Positions 1 through 8,900 of a stretch of DNA of 15,390 nucleotides are shown piece after piece. The DNA comes from Kiritimatiellia bacterium. GTDB lineage: Bacteria; Verrucomicrobiota; Kiritimatiellia; RFP12; UBA3636. Each line of letters opens with the position of its first letter. The stretch's first letter is position 1. A model generated the notes under the pieces. It was not told where the DNA came from and did not search any database. It was given only the letters and a program-made list of their open reading frames with translations. A program made the translations under genes and the position numbers. The stretch covers positions 1 to 15,390 of the forward strand of contig JAEDLN010000029.1 in assembly GCA_016295275.1 (NCBI GenBank), given 5' to 3'.

Positions 1-136
1 GCCGGTTTCGCGCCCGCGCGGGTGCGCCGTCCGCGGGGGAAGCCGTGGCGCAAACAGAATCCGCCGCCACCGCAAAAACCGCCATACCCAGGGCGGCTAT
101 CGGCAGCAACATTCGCATCGCCGCCGTACGGCCCAT
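1..136 (-). CDS. N-terminal end of a secreted protein (partial, runs off the window)
   Basis: An ATG at 136-134 opens a frame that stays open to the window edge, giving 45 residues. It begins MGRTAAMRMLLPIAAL and continues with a hydrophobic Ala-rich core ending near AVFAVAA-DS. This is a typical Sec signal peptide, with likely cleavage around residues 24-25. The ATG overlaps the TAA of the upstream beta-helix gene by one base (TAATG). A strong Shine-Dalgarno GGAGG (144-148) sits 7 bases upstream, inside the last codons of that gene. This spacing indicates translational coupling and the same operon. The mature part visible here is only an Ala/Pro/Arg-rich stretch, so the function cannot be assigned. 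Internal ATGs at codons 7 and 9 are possible alternative starts but fit the ribosome binding site less well. Confidence 0.7.
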   Translation of the reverse strand, partial: MGRTAAMRMLLPIAALGMAVFAVAADSVCATASPADGAPARARNR

Positions 137-2388
137 TACCGGACCTCCATGCGCTCGCAACTTCCGGCATCATAGACAACCGCCGGAGTGACGGATGCGG
201 AGGGCTTGTAATCGCTTCCGAAAACCTTTACGTCCCTCGCGTTGGCAAAGAACAGCTGCGCCCGGTACGGAAGCTCGCGCCGGCGCGGAACCGGATCCTC
301 GAAAACATTGTCGAGAAATGTCACATTCTGCGAACTCGTGACGTACGCCGCGACGCCGCAGGAATTCCGGAACGTATTGCCTTCGAAAAGCAAATCGCGG
401 ATGATGGGATAGTCCGTCACGTCTTCCGAAGGATCGCGCTTGAGGTAAATGCCGGCATAGATGGTGCGCTCGCGATGGAGCGAATTCGATCCGGACGGAT
501 TCTGGTTCTCGAAAAGATTGCCGCGGATGACTACATTGGAAACGCCGTAGCCTTCGCTCCAGGCGTTGAGCGTATACCCCGTCTCAATCTTGATGGCACC
601 CATTTCCTGCCGGCGGAAGATATTGTTCTCAACCGTCACGTCGCGCGCCAGGATCAGCAGCCCGCGAGCACGATTGTCATGGAAAAAACAGTTTCGTACG
701 ATGATGTTGTGCGTATCGAACGTCTTGTCGAACATCACGAAACCATCCTCCTTTTCCGTCGGAATCTCCTCTTCGAACGTGATGTCAAATACGCCATGCC
801 CCGCCTGTACGGCCTTCGTCCCGGCGACGGTTCCGGTGAAACCGGTCGGCGAATAATCCCCATGGCGAAGCTCGACTTTCGTTCCTTTCTTCAGCATTCC
901 GTATGCCGGCGCATTCTGCGTCCGGATCGTCTTCGCTCCGTTCGCACGCGCAAACCCCGAACAATCGTGCATATTGAAAATGTCATCGCCGCCAAGCGAA
1001 AACTCGCAATTTTCCAGCTTGACGAATCCGCGGCTCTGCGCAATATGCAGGTGATCGGCCGTGCACGTGATGACACGGCGCGGATCGTCCTTCGGCGCCA
1101 CGATGTCGACATGGTCGAAAAGCATGTGGTGCTGCGTGCCATATACCAAAAACGCATGCCCCGGCGTCGAAAGAATCGTGACATGCTCCAACCGCAGATG
1201 CTCGTTGGATTCCATTAGGATGCCGTTCAGCTGATAGTAGTAGTGCTGCAGACGATAGAGCTCCCCCGCCTTGAGCCCGTTCGTATCCGTCTTGAGCCGC
1301 GCCACATTCGGCGCAATCCATTCGCCCGGAAACGGGGCGAGTTCGCCCCAGAAGGGCGCAAGCCCCTTCGTGGACATCCCTTCGACGCCGATGGAACGCG
1401 TGACGGGATCGAACGGCGAGAGTACGAGGAAGGAGGCTTGCTTGTTCGGAAAATCGTCGTAGTCCTTGAAATGCAAATCGACCGTTCCCTGCCCGACCGC
1501 CCGAATCTCGACCAGACTCGCCAGCGGAGCCTTCTCCCAATCCCAGTCGACGGAAAAGTTCATGAGCCGCGTACGCACGCAACGCCGCAAATGAAGAAAG
1601 GGTCCCTGCCGTCTGCCGGAAATCAGCCGCGCACCCTGTCCGTCGAACGTGAAGTCCTCAAACCCTTCCAGCACGAGCGAGGTCGCATCCGCGAGACGAT
1701 AGTCGCCCGGAGCAAGGATGACCTTCGCCGCACCGCGATCCTTCGCGGCGGCAAAAACCTTGCGGAACGCTCCCGTATTGTCGGGATTGTCGACGCTGAC
1801 GCCAAAATCCGCCGCATCCAGCACGAGATCGCTCTTCGGACGCGGCAATTCCACGTCGAATTCCCGCGCGCCCGCCGGAAGCCCCTCGGGACGTGCCGCG
1901 GGAGAGGCGGTCGGAATGCGCGTCTCATACCGGACCGGTTCCAGTTCTTTGATGTCGAGATCAGCGACTTCCGCCTTGATGCGATTGTGCGAATGGAACT
2001 GCAGCCGGTAATCCGGCTCGGATCCCGTCGTGAATTTCATCTTGCACGCCCGCCATTCTCCGTCCGTCGGCACTACCGGCAAATCCCCGACGTCCTTCTC
2101 CGCGCCGCCGGTCGACTCGGGACGGATGATCGCATAGAGATAGGAGCCCTTGTCGATGCCGTCGACTTTGGCGCGAAACGTAATTTCGTAACGGCAATTC
2201 GGTTTGAAAGACGCGGCGCGGGTCGTCATCGCATACCGCGTCCATTCGAATGCGGCTTCCCCGGTACTGTCGATCCGCAGGACCTTGTCCGGACCGAGTG
2301 TCGCATTCCACAACGACCCGAGAGGCACGTTCGCGGAAAGGCAGGTGGAGGCAACGCAGAGACAGGCAAAAGGAAGTGTTTTTTTCAT
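136..2388 (-). CDS. GH110-like right-handed beta-helix protein with N-terminal CBM-like domain, exported
   Basis: The product has 750 residues. A short signal peptide (MKKTLPFACLCVASTCLSA) is followed by a beta-sandwich domain at about 25-150 that resembles CBM4/9-type modules (FKPNCRYEITFRAK, then WRACKMKFTTG). After a linker, a pectate-lyase-type parallel beta-helix starts near 185 (DFGVSVDNPDNTGAF, VILAPGDYRL). The region 440-475 has an ADHLHI...KLENCEF...GGDDIFNMHD pattern, close to the DDxxNxH segment of GH110 alpha-1,3-galactosidases. D468 and D469 are the candidate catalytic residues. RARGLLI and VTVENNIFR at about 573-592 also fit GH110. Helix coils continue with Asn ladders (FLDNVFED). 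From family knowledge this would be an exo-alpha-galactosidase acting outside the cytoplasm; a lyase or another beta-helix hydrolase remains possible. The gene follows the 2416-5736 gene by 27 bases, has no clear Shine-Dalgarno, and overlaps the next gene by one base. Confidence 0.75.
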   Translation of the reverse strand: MKKTLPFACLCVASTCLSANVPLGSLWNATLGPDKVLRIDSTGEAAFEWTRYAMTTRAASFKPNCRYEITFRAKVDGIDKGSYLYAIIRPESTGGAEKDVGDLPVVPTDGEWRACKMKFTTGSEPDYRLQFHSHNRIKAEVADLDIKELEPVRYETRIPTASPAARPEGLPAGAREFDVELPRPKSDLVLDAADFGVSVDNPDNTGAFRKVFAAAKDRGAAKVILAPGDYRLADATSLVLEGFEDFTFDGQGARLISGRRQGPFLHLRRCVRTRLMNFSVDWDWEKAPLASLVEIRAVGQGTVDLHFKDYDDFPNKQASFLVLSPFDPVTRSIGVEGMSTKGLAPFWGELAPFPGEWIAPNVARLKTDTNGLKAGELYRLQHYYYQLNGILMESNEHLRLEHVTILSTPGHAFLVYGTQHHMLFDHVDIVAPKDDPRRVITCTADHLHIAQSRGFVKLENCEFSLGGDDIFNMHDCSGFARANGAKTIRTQNAPAYGMLKKGTKVELRHGDYSPTGFTGTVAGTKAVQAGHGVFDITFEEEIPTEKEDGFVMFDKTFDTHNIIVRNCFFHDNRARGLLILARDVTVENNIFRRQEMGAIKIETGYTLNAWSEGYGVSNVVIRGNLFENQNPSGSNSLHRERTIYAGIYLKRDPSEDVTDYPIIRDLLFEGNTFRNSCGVAAYVTSSQNVTFLDNVFEDPVPRRRELPYRAQLFFANARDVKVFGSDYKPSASVTPAVVYDAGSCERMEVR

Positions 2389-2412
2389 CGCTCGAATCGG
2401 AAAATGCGAGCG
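2389..2412 (-). other. Small inverted repeat in the 27-base gap, next to the beta-helix start codon
   Basis: CGCTCG at 2389-2394 and CGAGCG at 2407-2412 form a perfect 6-base inverted repeat with a 12-base loop. On the minus-strand transcript the second arm ends directly before the ATG at 2388. No good Shine-Dalgarno is seen in the gap. The hairpin could therefore mask initiation unless ribosomes ending at the upstream TAA (2418-2416) open it, which would couple the two genes. No T run follows, so it is not a terminator. Confidence 0.35.
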
Positions 2413-2415
2413 GAT

Positions 2416-5400
2416 TTAGCGCAAGAAGATCAACAAGCCCTTCATCGGAACCGTAAGATCGATCCGCGTGACAACCGGCTGGTCGTCGATCATCTCGCTC
2501 ACATACGCTATTTTCCACGATTTCGCAGGCTTTTCAACCTCCGCAAACACACCGGAAATCCTGTCCGCCTCCGCAATCGTGAAGGTGCCGCCTTCGATAT
2601 CCTCGAGCGCCGCAGAATTCGATACGAGATCAAGCGTGCAATTCTCGCCGATCGAAAGCTCGCCGTAGACTTTCAATTTGTCCGCCGTCGATGCTTTCGT
2701 CTCGAGATTTCGCGCACTCACGCCGATCGAAAGCCGCGAGAAGCCGCCAAGCGAAACCGCGTTCGTCTGCGCCTCCGTTCCGACGGTGAGGATGCCGCAA
2801 AGATGACGCCCGGTTTCGTCATCGACCGTTCCGGGGGCAATCGTGGCAGGCTTGTTCGACGAACCGGCGACGACGACGTTGCCGTTCGTATACCCGCCAA
2901 TGAATCCGCACCCTCCCAGTGTCGTTCCGGCATTGACATTGAGTGTCGTATCCCCGAACGGCGTGCCGGAAACATTGTCGCACAAAAGCGTGCCGCCATT
3001 GAGCTGGAACGGCTTCGAGGACTTGGTCTGCGTGGAACCGGTCATGCGAAGCGTTCCGGCGCCGTTCTTGTAAATCGGATAGCCGCTGGCGCTGGACCAC
3101 GAGATTCCTCCCGTAATGGTAAGGTCCACGATCGCCTCTCCGTCCTCGACGGAAAGCGTGGCGCTGCCGTATTGGTTGAAGGAAAATCCCGCCAGGAAGA
3201 ACGACGGCTGGGCGGAAGCGTAACTGTAAATGCCCTGCCCGCTGTAGGAGCCGCAGTACATGAACCCGCCTTTGATCGTGCCGCCCGTGAGACGGACGAT
3301 ATGCCCGTACGACCAATCGTAAATCTGAATGATTCCCCCGTTCGACGCATTCATGGTGTCGGGCATTTTCCCCCAGGCCGTCTGTCGCAATAGCGCATAG
3401 CCGTTCGTGAGAGCTGTAATCGTACCGACATTCCCGACGGCCGCATTCACCGTGCAGTTCAACCGCGCAGATGCCTCTCCGCCGCCAATTGTCGCATTCC
3501 CACGCAGGGCGCTGTTGACTTCCGGCTGAAGAACGCCTGCCGTAACAAGGAAATGCGGCTGCGGCGTTCCGCCTGCGGCCGCGAGGGCGACAATTCCGGC
3601 TCCGTCCATGCGAATAGGCTGCAAGGCCGTCTCGGTCGTGAGTACGCCACGCAACCGGATTGTTCCTGCGGCGACGTAAAGGACATTGGTTCCGGAGTCG
3701 GAAAGCGCAAAACAAACGGGAACGCGGACGGCAAGCGTCACATTGTCGTCGCCTTCGCGGATATAGTTCTGCAAGACGAGCCGCCGCGCTTCGGCGACAT
3801 CGTCGTCGGACCCGATCTGAAACGATACGGCCGACGCATCGCGAATCGTCGTTACGCGCTGCGCCGCATCAAGCGAAATCGTCGCCCCCGCCGTTACCGA
3901 ACCCGCCGGAAAAACGGCTACGTCCTTCGGCCCCGGAACCGTCCCGGAACTCCAGTTGCCGGGCGTATTCCAGGAGAGGTCGCCGGCCGCGCCCGTCCAA
4001 CGGCATTCGCCCGAAAGCGTGGCGGCGATCGAAGCGGAATCGACACCGGAAACACCGCCGCAAACGGAACAGACGGACGTACCTTCGAAATGCGCTTCGT
4101 AATTGCCCAGCAACAGTCCGGTCACTTCGTGGGAGAAGGTCTCGGGATTCGAAGAAGCCGTCCATTCGCGCTGGCTCGCCAAAGCCGTCCCGGCTCTGCC
4201 GAAAAGGAGGGATACGGTCGTTGTCGCATCCGGATTGGGTGCGTCAAGCGTTGCTGTCGCCGTAACCGAATCCTCTCCGGATACGGCGAGCGTCTCGCCG
4301 GAAAACGAGAGAGCGCCTAACGTCGTGAATGCAATCTCGGCCGTCGAACTGGTTCCAGAAAGATTCGTGGCGGAGAGCCGTACATAGTAGGTCGTGTTGC
4401 AACGCAAGCCGTCCAGAGACGCAACGTCGGAAAGTCCTTCCGTAACGCCGCTTGCAAGCGTTTTCTTCTGCGTGTAGACGCCGCTTTCGGTTCCGATTTC
4501 CGCCTCGACAAGCGTCTCCGACGTTCCCGCATTGCGGAGCGTCCAAGAAAAACCGACGGAATGGTAATCCGGAAGAAAATCGGACGGAGGTACGATGACG
4601 GGAAGATCGTGGTCAATGGTTTCAACGGCGCCGATGGACGAAAAGCCGGGCTCCATGGAGGCGTATTCGGCGGCAATCCAAGCTCCGTCGGCCGTTGCGG
4701 CCCGAAGACGAATCTCGTCGAGAGCGCCTTTGAACGAGGTTTCCCCATAAGCGGCATTGTTGCCGAAAACGAGAATCTTGCCGTTGTCGGTGGGAGCCGC
4801 TCCGATGCTCTTGTCGGCCACTTTGCATACGCCGTCGACATACACGGACGAGGCGGAGCCGTTGTAGACGACGGCCAGATGGTGCCACGCGCCATCGGAA
4901 ATGTCGGCGAAAACCGGACTCGACTGCGCATCGCCATTGGCTCCTCGATGGTCCAGATTCTGCTTGCTGTTGTCGCGAAGCGTCACTTCCCATCCGTTGC
5001 TGTCGCTATAGTTGCTCTTGCGACTGAAAATGCGGTCGTATCCCGGCATCTGCCCCTGCGGATACCGCAGCCAGCCGGAAATGGTAAACGAAGCACCGAC
5101 GCCGAGAGAATTGTAATCCGGTATGGAAATGCCGGTCCCGTCCTTGCCTTGACGGCCCCCGGAAGAAATGCGGTGGCCCCCGCCGACTTTTCCATCGGAT
5201 ACGCGCCCGACCGTTCCCTTGCGCGTACCGTCCAAACCGTTTGCCGTGGAATCGGCAAAACTGTCGCCGGATTCCTCCAGGTGCCATACGCCGGCATACG
5301 AGGCGCCGGTCCATACGCTTCCATCCGTCTGGCTGTCCGGATATTCGCCCGTGCCACCTCCCCAATACAGGAAAACGGACGTGTCGGAGGTCAACTGCGG

Positions 5401-5736
5401 CACCCGAACCCAAATAAGGGATTCTCCTCCTTCATCCCAAACGTCGATTTCCGAGGCGAGAAGCGTCCCGTCCGATGACGCAAACCGGAGGTCAGCACCG
5501 CCCGCAGCCGCCTGGGAATAGGAAAAACCGCCCTCCGTCTCGGCAAGGCGGACGAGAACCGGAAAGCCGATTAGCGCGTTTTCACCCGTATAGCCCGGGA
5601 ACGTAACCTCGGCACGATACTCGAACCGATCCGGATCGACGAATGCGTCCGTACTTTGCGGCATGATCTCGGCCACGGCATGCGGCGACAAAACCGCAAG
5701 CGCAAAAACAAAAAACGATACGATCTGTTTTTTCAC
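2416..5736 (-). CDS. Giant exported DUF2341-LamG-Fn3 protein with a C-terminal beta-strand repeat region
   Basis: I place the start at GTG 5736 (1106 residues). AAGGGAG at 5748-5742 is a strong ribosome binding site 5 bases upstream, and the product then begins with a normal signal peptide (MKKQIVSFFVFALAVLS...HAVA). The in-frame TTG at 5751 would overlap that site. Domains: DUF2341 at about 40-126 (FPVLVRLAETEG, DLRFASSDGTLL, LIWVRVPQL, LYWGG). A LamG/concanavalin-like fold at about 145-350 (GVWHLEE, WHHLAVVYNG, ALDEIRL). An Fn3-like domain at about 390-472 (LRCNTTYYVRLSATN). A CSVC pair at 556-559. A WTGAAGDLSWNTPGNWS module at about 580-596. Then Gly/Thr-rich beta repeats resembling PATR (KNGAGTLRMTG) to a hydrophobic tail GLLIFLR. 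It is a full-length paralogue of the 5901-9314 product. LamG suggests glycan binding; adhesin or cell-surface scaffold is the likeliest role, and no catalytic motif is seen. Confidence 0.85.
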   Translation of the reverse strand: MKKQIVSFFVFALAVLSPHAVAEIMPQSTDAFVDPDRFEYRAEVTFPGYTGENALIGFPVLVRLAETEGGFSYSQAAAGGADLRFASSDGTLLASEIDVWDEGGESLIWVRVPQLTSDTSVFLYWGGGTGEYPDSQTDGSVWTGASYAGVWHLEESGDSFADSTANGLDGTRKGTVGRVSDGKVGGGHRISSGGRQGKDGTGISIPDYNSLGVGASFTISGWLRYPQGQMPGYDRIFSRKSNYSDSNGWEVTLRDNSKQNLDHRGANGDAQSSPVFADISDGAWHHLAVVYNGSASSVYVDGVCKVADKSIGAAPTDNGKILVFGNNAAYGETSFKGALDEIRLRAATADGAWIAAEYASMEPGFSSIGAVETIDHDLPVIVPPSDFLPDYHSVGFSWTLRNAGTSETLVEAEIGTESGVYTQKKTLASGVTEGLSDVASLDGLRCNTTYYVRLSATNLSGTSSTAEIAFTTLGALSFSGETLAVSGEDSVTATATLDAPNPDATTTVSLLFGRAGTALASQREWTASSNPETFSHEVTGLLLGNYEAHFEGTSVCSVCGGVSGVDSASIAATLSGECRWTGAAGDLSWNTPGNWSSGTVPGPKDVAVFPAGSVTAGATISLDAAQRVTTIRDASAVSFQIGSDDDVAEARRLVLQNYIREGDDNVTLAVRVPVCFALSDSGTNVLYVAAGTIRLRGVLTTETALQPIRMDGAGIVALAAAGGTPQPHFLVTAGVLQPEVNSALRGNATIGGGEASARLNCTVNAAVGNVGTITALTNGYALLRQTAWGKMPDTMNASNGGIIQIYDWSYGHIVRLTGGTIKGGFMYCGSYSGQGIYSYASAQPSFFLAGFSFNQYGSATLSVEDGEAIVDLTITGGISWSSASGYPIYKNGAGTLRMTGSTQTKSSKPFQLNGGTLLCDNVSGTPFGDTTLNVNAGTTLGGCGFIGGYTNGNVVVAGSSNKPATIAPGTVDDETGRHLCGILTVGTEAQTNAVSLGGFSRLSIGVSARNLETKASTADKLKVYGELSIGENCTLDLVSNSAALEDIEGGTFTIAEADRISGVFAEVEKPAKSWKIAYVSEMIDDQPVVTRIDLTVPMKGLLIFLR

Positions 5737-5741
5737 AATAA

Positions 5742-5748
5742 CTCCCTT
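5742..5748 (-). promoter_or_regulatory. Ribosome binding site that fixes a GTG start
   Basis: AAGGGAG on the minus strand lies 5 bases before GTG 5736. This is near-ideal Shine-Dalgarno spacing, and it favours GTG over the in-frame TTG at 5751, which lies on the wrong side of the site. The protein starting at GTG has a compact Lys-Lys n-region ahead of its hydrophobic core. Confidence 0.75.
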
Positions 5749-5773
5749 CAAGTAGTTTTCTTTTCAACAGTGT

Positions 5774-5911
5774 AGCATGATTCCACGGGAAAAGAAAGAA
5801 TGGTCCGTGAAATCATGCCTTGGTTTCGGTTTGCGGTCGGACGCGCCGCGCCGATCCGCCGACCGCCTTTCAATCCCCGAAACGATCGATTGAAGACGCT
5901 TTACCGGATGA
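5774..5911 (-). repeat. Copy 1 of a structured 3' repeat spanning a gene end, stop codon and three inverted repeats
   Basis: This block aligns without gaps to 9436-9573. By hand I count 7 differences in the first 103 positions and 17 in the 130 positions up to the stop codon. Reading the minus strand from the gene end, it starts in the last codons (ATCCGG then TAA at 5903-5901). Inverted repeat A follows, TTCAATC/GATTGAA (5869-5875 with 5888-5894, 12-base loop). Inverted repeat B is GCGGTCGG/CCGACCGC (5833-5840 with 5859-5866). Inverted repeat C has 14-base arms, GCATGATTCCACGG and CCGTGAAATCATGC (5775-5788 with 5805-5818, 16-base loop), with one mismatch that becomes a U-G pair in minus-strand RNA. 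No T run follows C, so a classic intrinsic terminator is unlikely. It fits a REP-like dispersed element or an mRNA 3' stabiliser or processing structure. It fills most of the gap before the next gene. Confidence 0.85.
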
Positions 5912-8900
5912 TGATCGCGAGACACCGTGCGATGAAAACCTGAATCTCGGTCACAACGGGATCGCCCCCCTCTTCAAGCACTTCGGAAACATAGTCGACA
6001 CGCCATTTCCTACCCTCGGGTCGAACCGTATCGGCGAATACGCCCGTAATGCCATCCGTCGCCTTGAGAACAGTGAAGGTGCCGCCGAGAATCTTGGCCG
6101 GATCGCCATTCGCCGCCATCTCAAGCCTCGTCCCCGTCGCCGAAATGTCGACGGCTCCATTGACGACCAACGCGTCAAATTCGTTCTGCGACGCCCCGAA
6201 ACTCACCTTCAAGGTCGAATAGTCGCCAAAGGTGACGGGATGATGAAGCGTCCGCTTCTCCTCCTCGCCATCCAGAACTTCGTCGATTCCGACCGTCAGC
6301 GTGCCGTTGGCATGGCCGCCCTCGGCATCGATCGTTCCCGGCCAGACGACTGCCTGCCGATCGGCCGTACCCTTCGCCAATACGCACGTCTTTTCGCCAT
6401 TACCGGTGCCGCTCCAGGTCTTGATTGGATCGGTCAGGCCGCCGATACGACCCGTACAGCCAAGCACCGTGCCGCCATCGACAAGAACAAGGCTGTTGCC
6501 CGTGCCCGATCCGTAAACCGTCGGATCGTTATCGACCAAGAGCATGCCCTCGCGCAACTGCGTCGCGCCTTGTCTGTCGGAAATCGTTCCGTCTCCGCCA
6601 TACGTGTTCTGGCCCGTGAGCCTCAGCACGCCCGCTCCGGTCTTCTTGAAGCCGTCGCGAGATGCCCAGCCAAAACCGACGCTACCGATGATTGTCACGT
6701 CAACCGGCGCCCCGGGAATGTCCTCAATCCGAAACGTATTGGACTTTACGGTTACGTTCGGCTTGACGACGACAGGTGCAGATGCGGATTCCGTCACGAT
6801 AAAGTTCGTGTTGTCGTCGAAATTGATCTGCCCACCGACCCCGCCTTCTATCGTACCGGAAATCTCCAAGTTGACGACACCCCCGGCCGTCTCAAACTGT
6901 ACGCGACGCTTGCCCGGCAGGAAGGTGCCGCCCTTGGCGACGCTGATCGGACCGCAGTGTTCCTTTTCCCAGTGGTCGGTCAAACCATCCGACTCGAGAT
7001 CGAACGTGCCTTTGTCCAAGACAAACGTCTTGTTGTCGTCGATACCGAAGGGACGCGTGCCGACAAACGCACGATTCGAACGCGCCGCCGCCTCCTTCCC
7101 GTGTCCGCCAATATGCAATTCCTTGCCCAACTGCTTGTCCGCGGAAATCAGGAGTTCTCCGGCCCGCACTTCCGTGTTTCCGGCCGTGCGGCTGCCTGCC
7201 TCCAGCATCTTAACCGTTCCTTCGCCATCGAGGATGAGATTGCCGATGCCAGACACGCTGCGGATGTCGAGCTCCGCATTCGCCGCAACCGTAAGCGTCG
7301 CATCCGCCGTCAGATCGTACTTGGCATCGATCGTGACCAAGCCTGCTCCCGTCGTAAGCTCGATCGGTATCGCCGGAATCGCAGGCCCCGCCGCAGTACC
7401 GAGCGTGAACGGAGTCGAGCCGGTAACGCGGATAAGGCGCCCTGCTATCTCGCCTTCTTCGGCAAATGTAACAACGAGATCCGTACCGACGCCCATGCCG
7501 AAGACAATCGTATCGCCTGACGCAGGAATGTCGACTAAAGACCAGTTGCCGGGCGTATGCCAGCAGGAATCCCCGGCTTCGCCGGTCCACTCGTATTCGC
7601 CCGCTATCGACGCCGCAACTTCCTCGGAGGACTGCGAGACCGACTTGCCGCACACCGAACATGTCGAGGTCGCCTCGAAATGCGCACGATAGTGCCCTTC
7701 CCCGAGTTCCGTTTTTGTCGCCGTCAGTGTCGCAGGCGAAGTCGCGACTTCCCACGAAGCAAGCTCGACGGGCGTATCGAGCCGCTTGCCGAAAAGACAA
7801 GTCGCGGACACGTTCGCCGTCTCGACATCCGCGGCAAGCGTCGCCGTTGCCGTAGCCGTGCCATCGGTCACAACGAGCGAGACGTCCGAGAACACTGGCG
7901 CTCCCGATGTCGTGAAGGTCAGCTGCGCAGACGTCACGACGGCGGTTCCATTATCGGCAATGACCTTCGCATAGTAGGTCGTTCCGCATGTAAGCCCTGC
8001 CAGCGTCGCCACATCGGAGGTCCGGTCCGTCAGCGCTTCGGCAAGCGTGTTGGTTACGGTATAGACGCCCGATTCCACACCATAGACAAGCGCGATGTCC
8101 GCCGCACTCCCGCCGGCACTATTGAGCTGCCAGCCGATCGTCGCCGTATGCGACTCGACGGAGTCGAGCGTCACCTCGCCCAAAATCGGATCTTCCGTCG
8201 CCAGCGACTCCGCCATGCCGACTGCCGCAAAATTCGCATCGTTGATGGAGTTGTACTCGGTCGAAATCCAGTTGCGCGTCTGAACGCCTTTGTAGAGACG
8301 GACTTCGTCCATCCAGCCCTTGAAGGAGTCGGCTTTGAGCTCGGCCATGTTGCCGATCGTGAACGCATGCTCGCTGTCCACCTGCGCGTTGATGTCGCCT
8401 TCCTTCTTCCAAGAATTCTGGACATAGGTGGTGCCCTTGTTGCCATTGAAGACGAACGTCAGATACTGCCAGTCCGTATTCTTCAGCGTGACCGGAGGCG
8501 TCGCATTGGCCGTTCCGCTCGCGCGCATGTCGATGGTCTGCTGATTGTACCGCTGCGTCGAAACTTCCCAGCCGGTCGTGGCCGTCCAATCCGTCTTGGT
8601 GCTGCCGAGACGGTCCGTGCCGGGGTTCTGGTTCGGATACTTCGTCCAAAGCGTGAATGTGAACTGGTCGCCGATATTCGAAAAGGGTGCCGTGGTGATG
8701 CCCTTGCCGTCGGCCACGTTCCATCCCCCGTTCGAAATGCGCACGGAGCGTCCGGCCTTGCCGTCTTCCCCCGTCGCCGTGACGTTGTACGTGCCTTCCA
8801 TCGCACCGCCGGCAGAGTCCTTCGCCGTCGTGGCGCCGGACGCTTCGTCCATGTGCCAAACGCCGAAATAACCGGCCGTGGACCACACGGTGCCGTCTGT

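Noticed and set aside
2416..2450. PEP-CTERM sorting signal at the protein ends
   Set aside because: There is no Pro-Glu-Pro motif, no transmembrane segment of about 20 residues and no Arg cluster, only a short hydrophobic run and one Arg.
22..3393. Long plus-strand open frames (22-1218 and 1243-3393)
   Set aside because: They lie opposite genes with clear signal peptides and domains. Their translations are Arg-rich and low in recognisable motifs, typical of antisense frames in GC-rich DNA.
5775..5818. Hairpin C as a Rho-independent terminator
   Set aside because: No T run follows the stem on the minus strand in either copy, and on the plus strand only scattered Ts follow.
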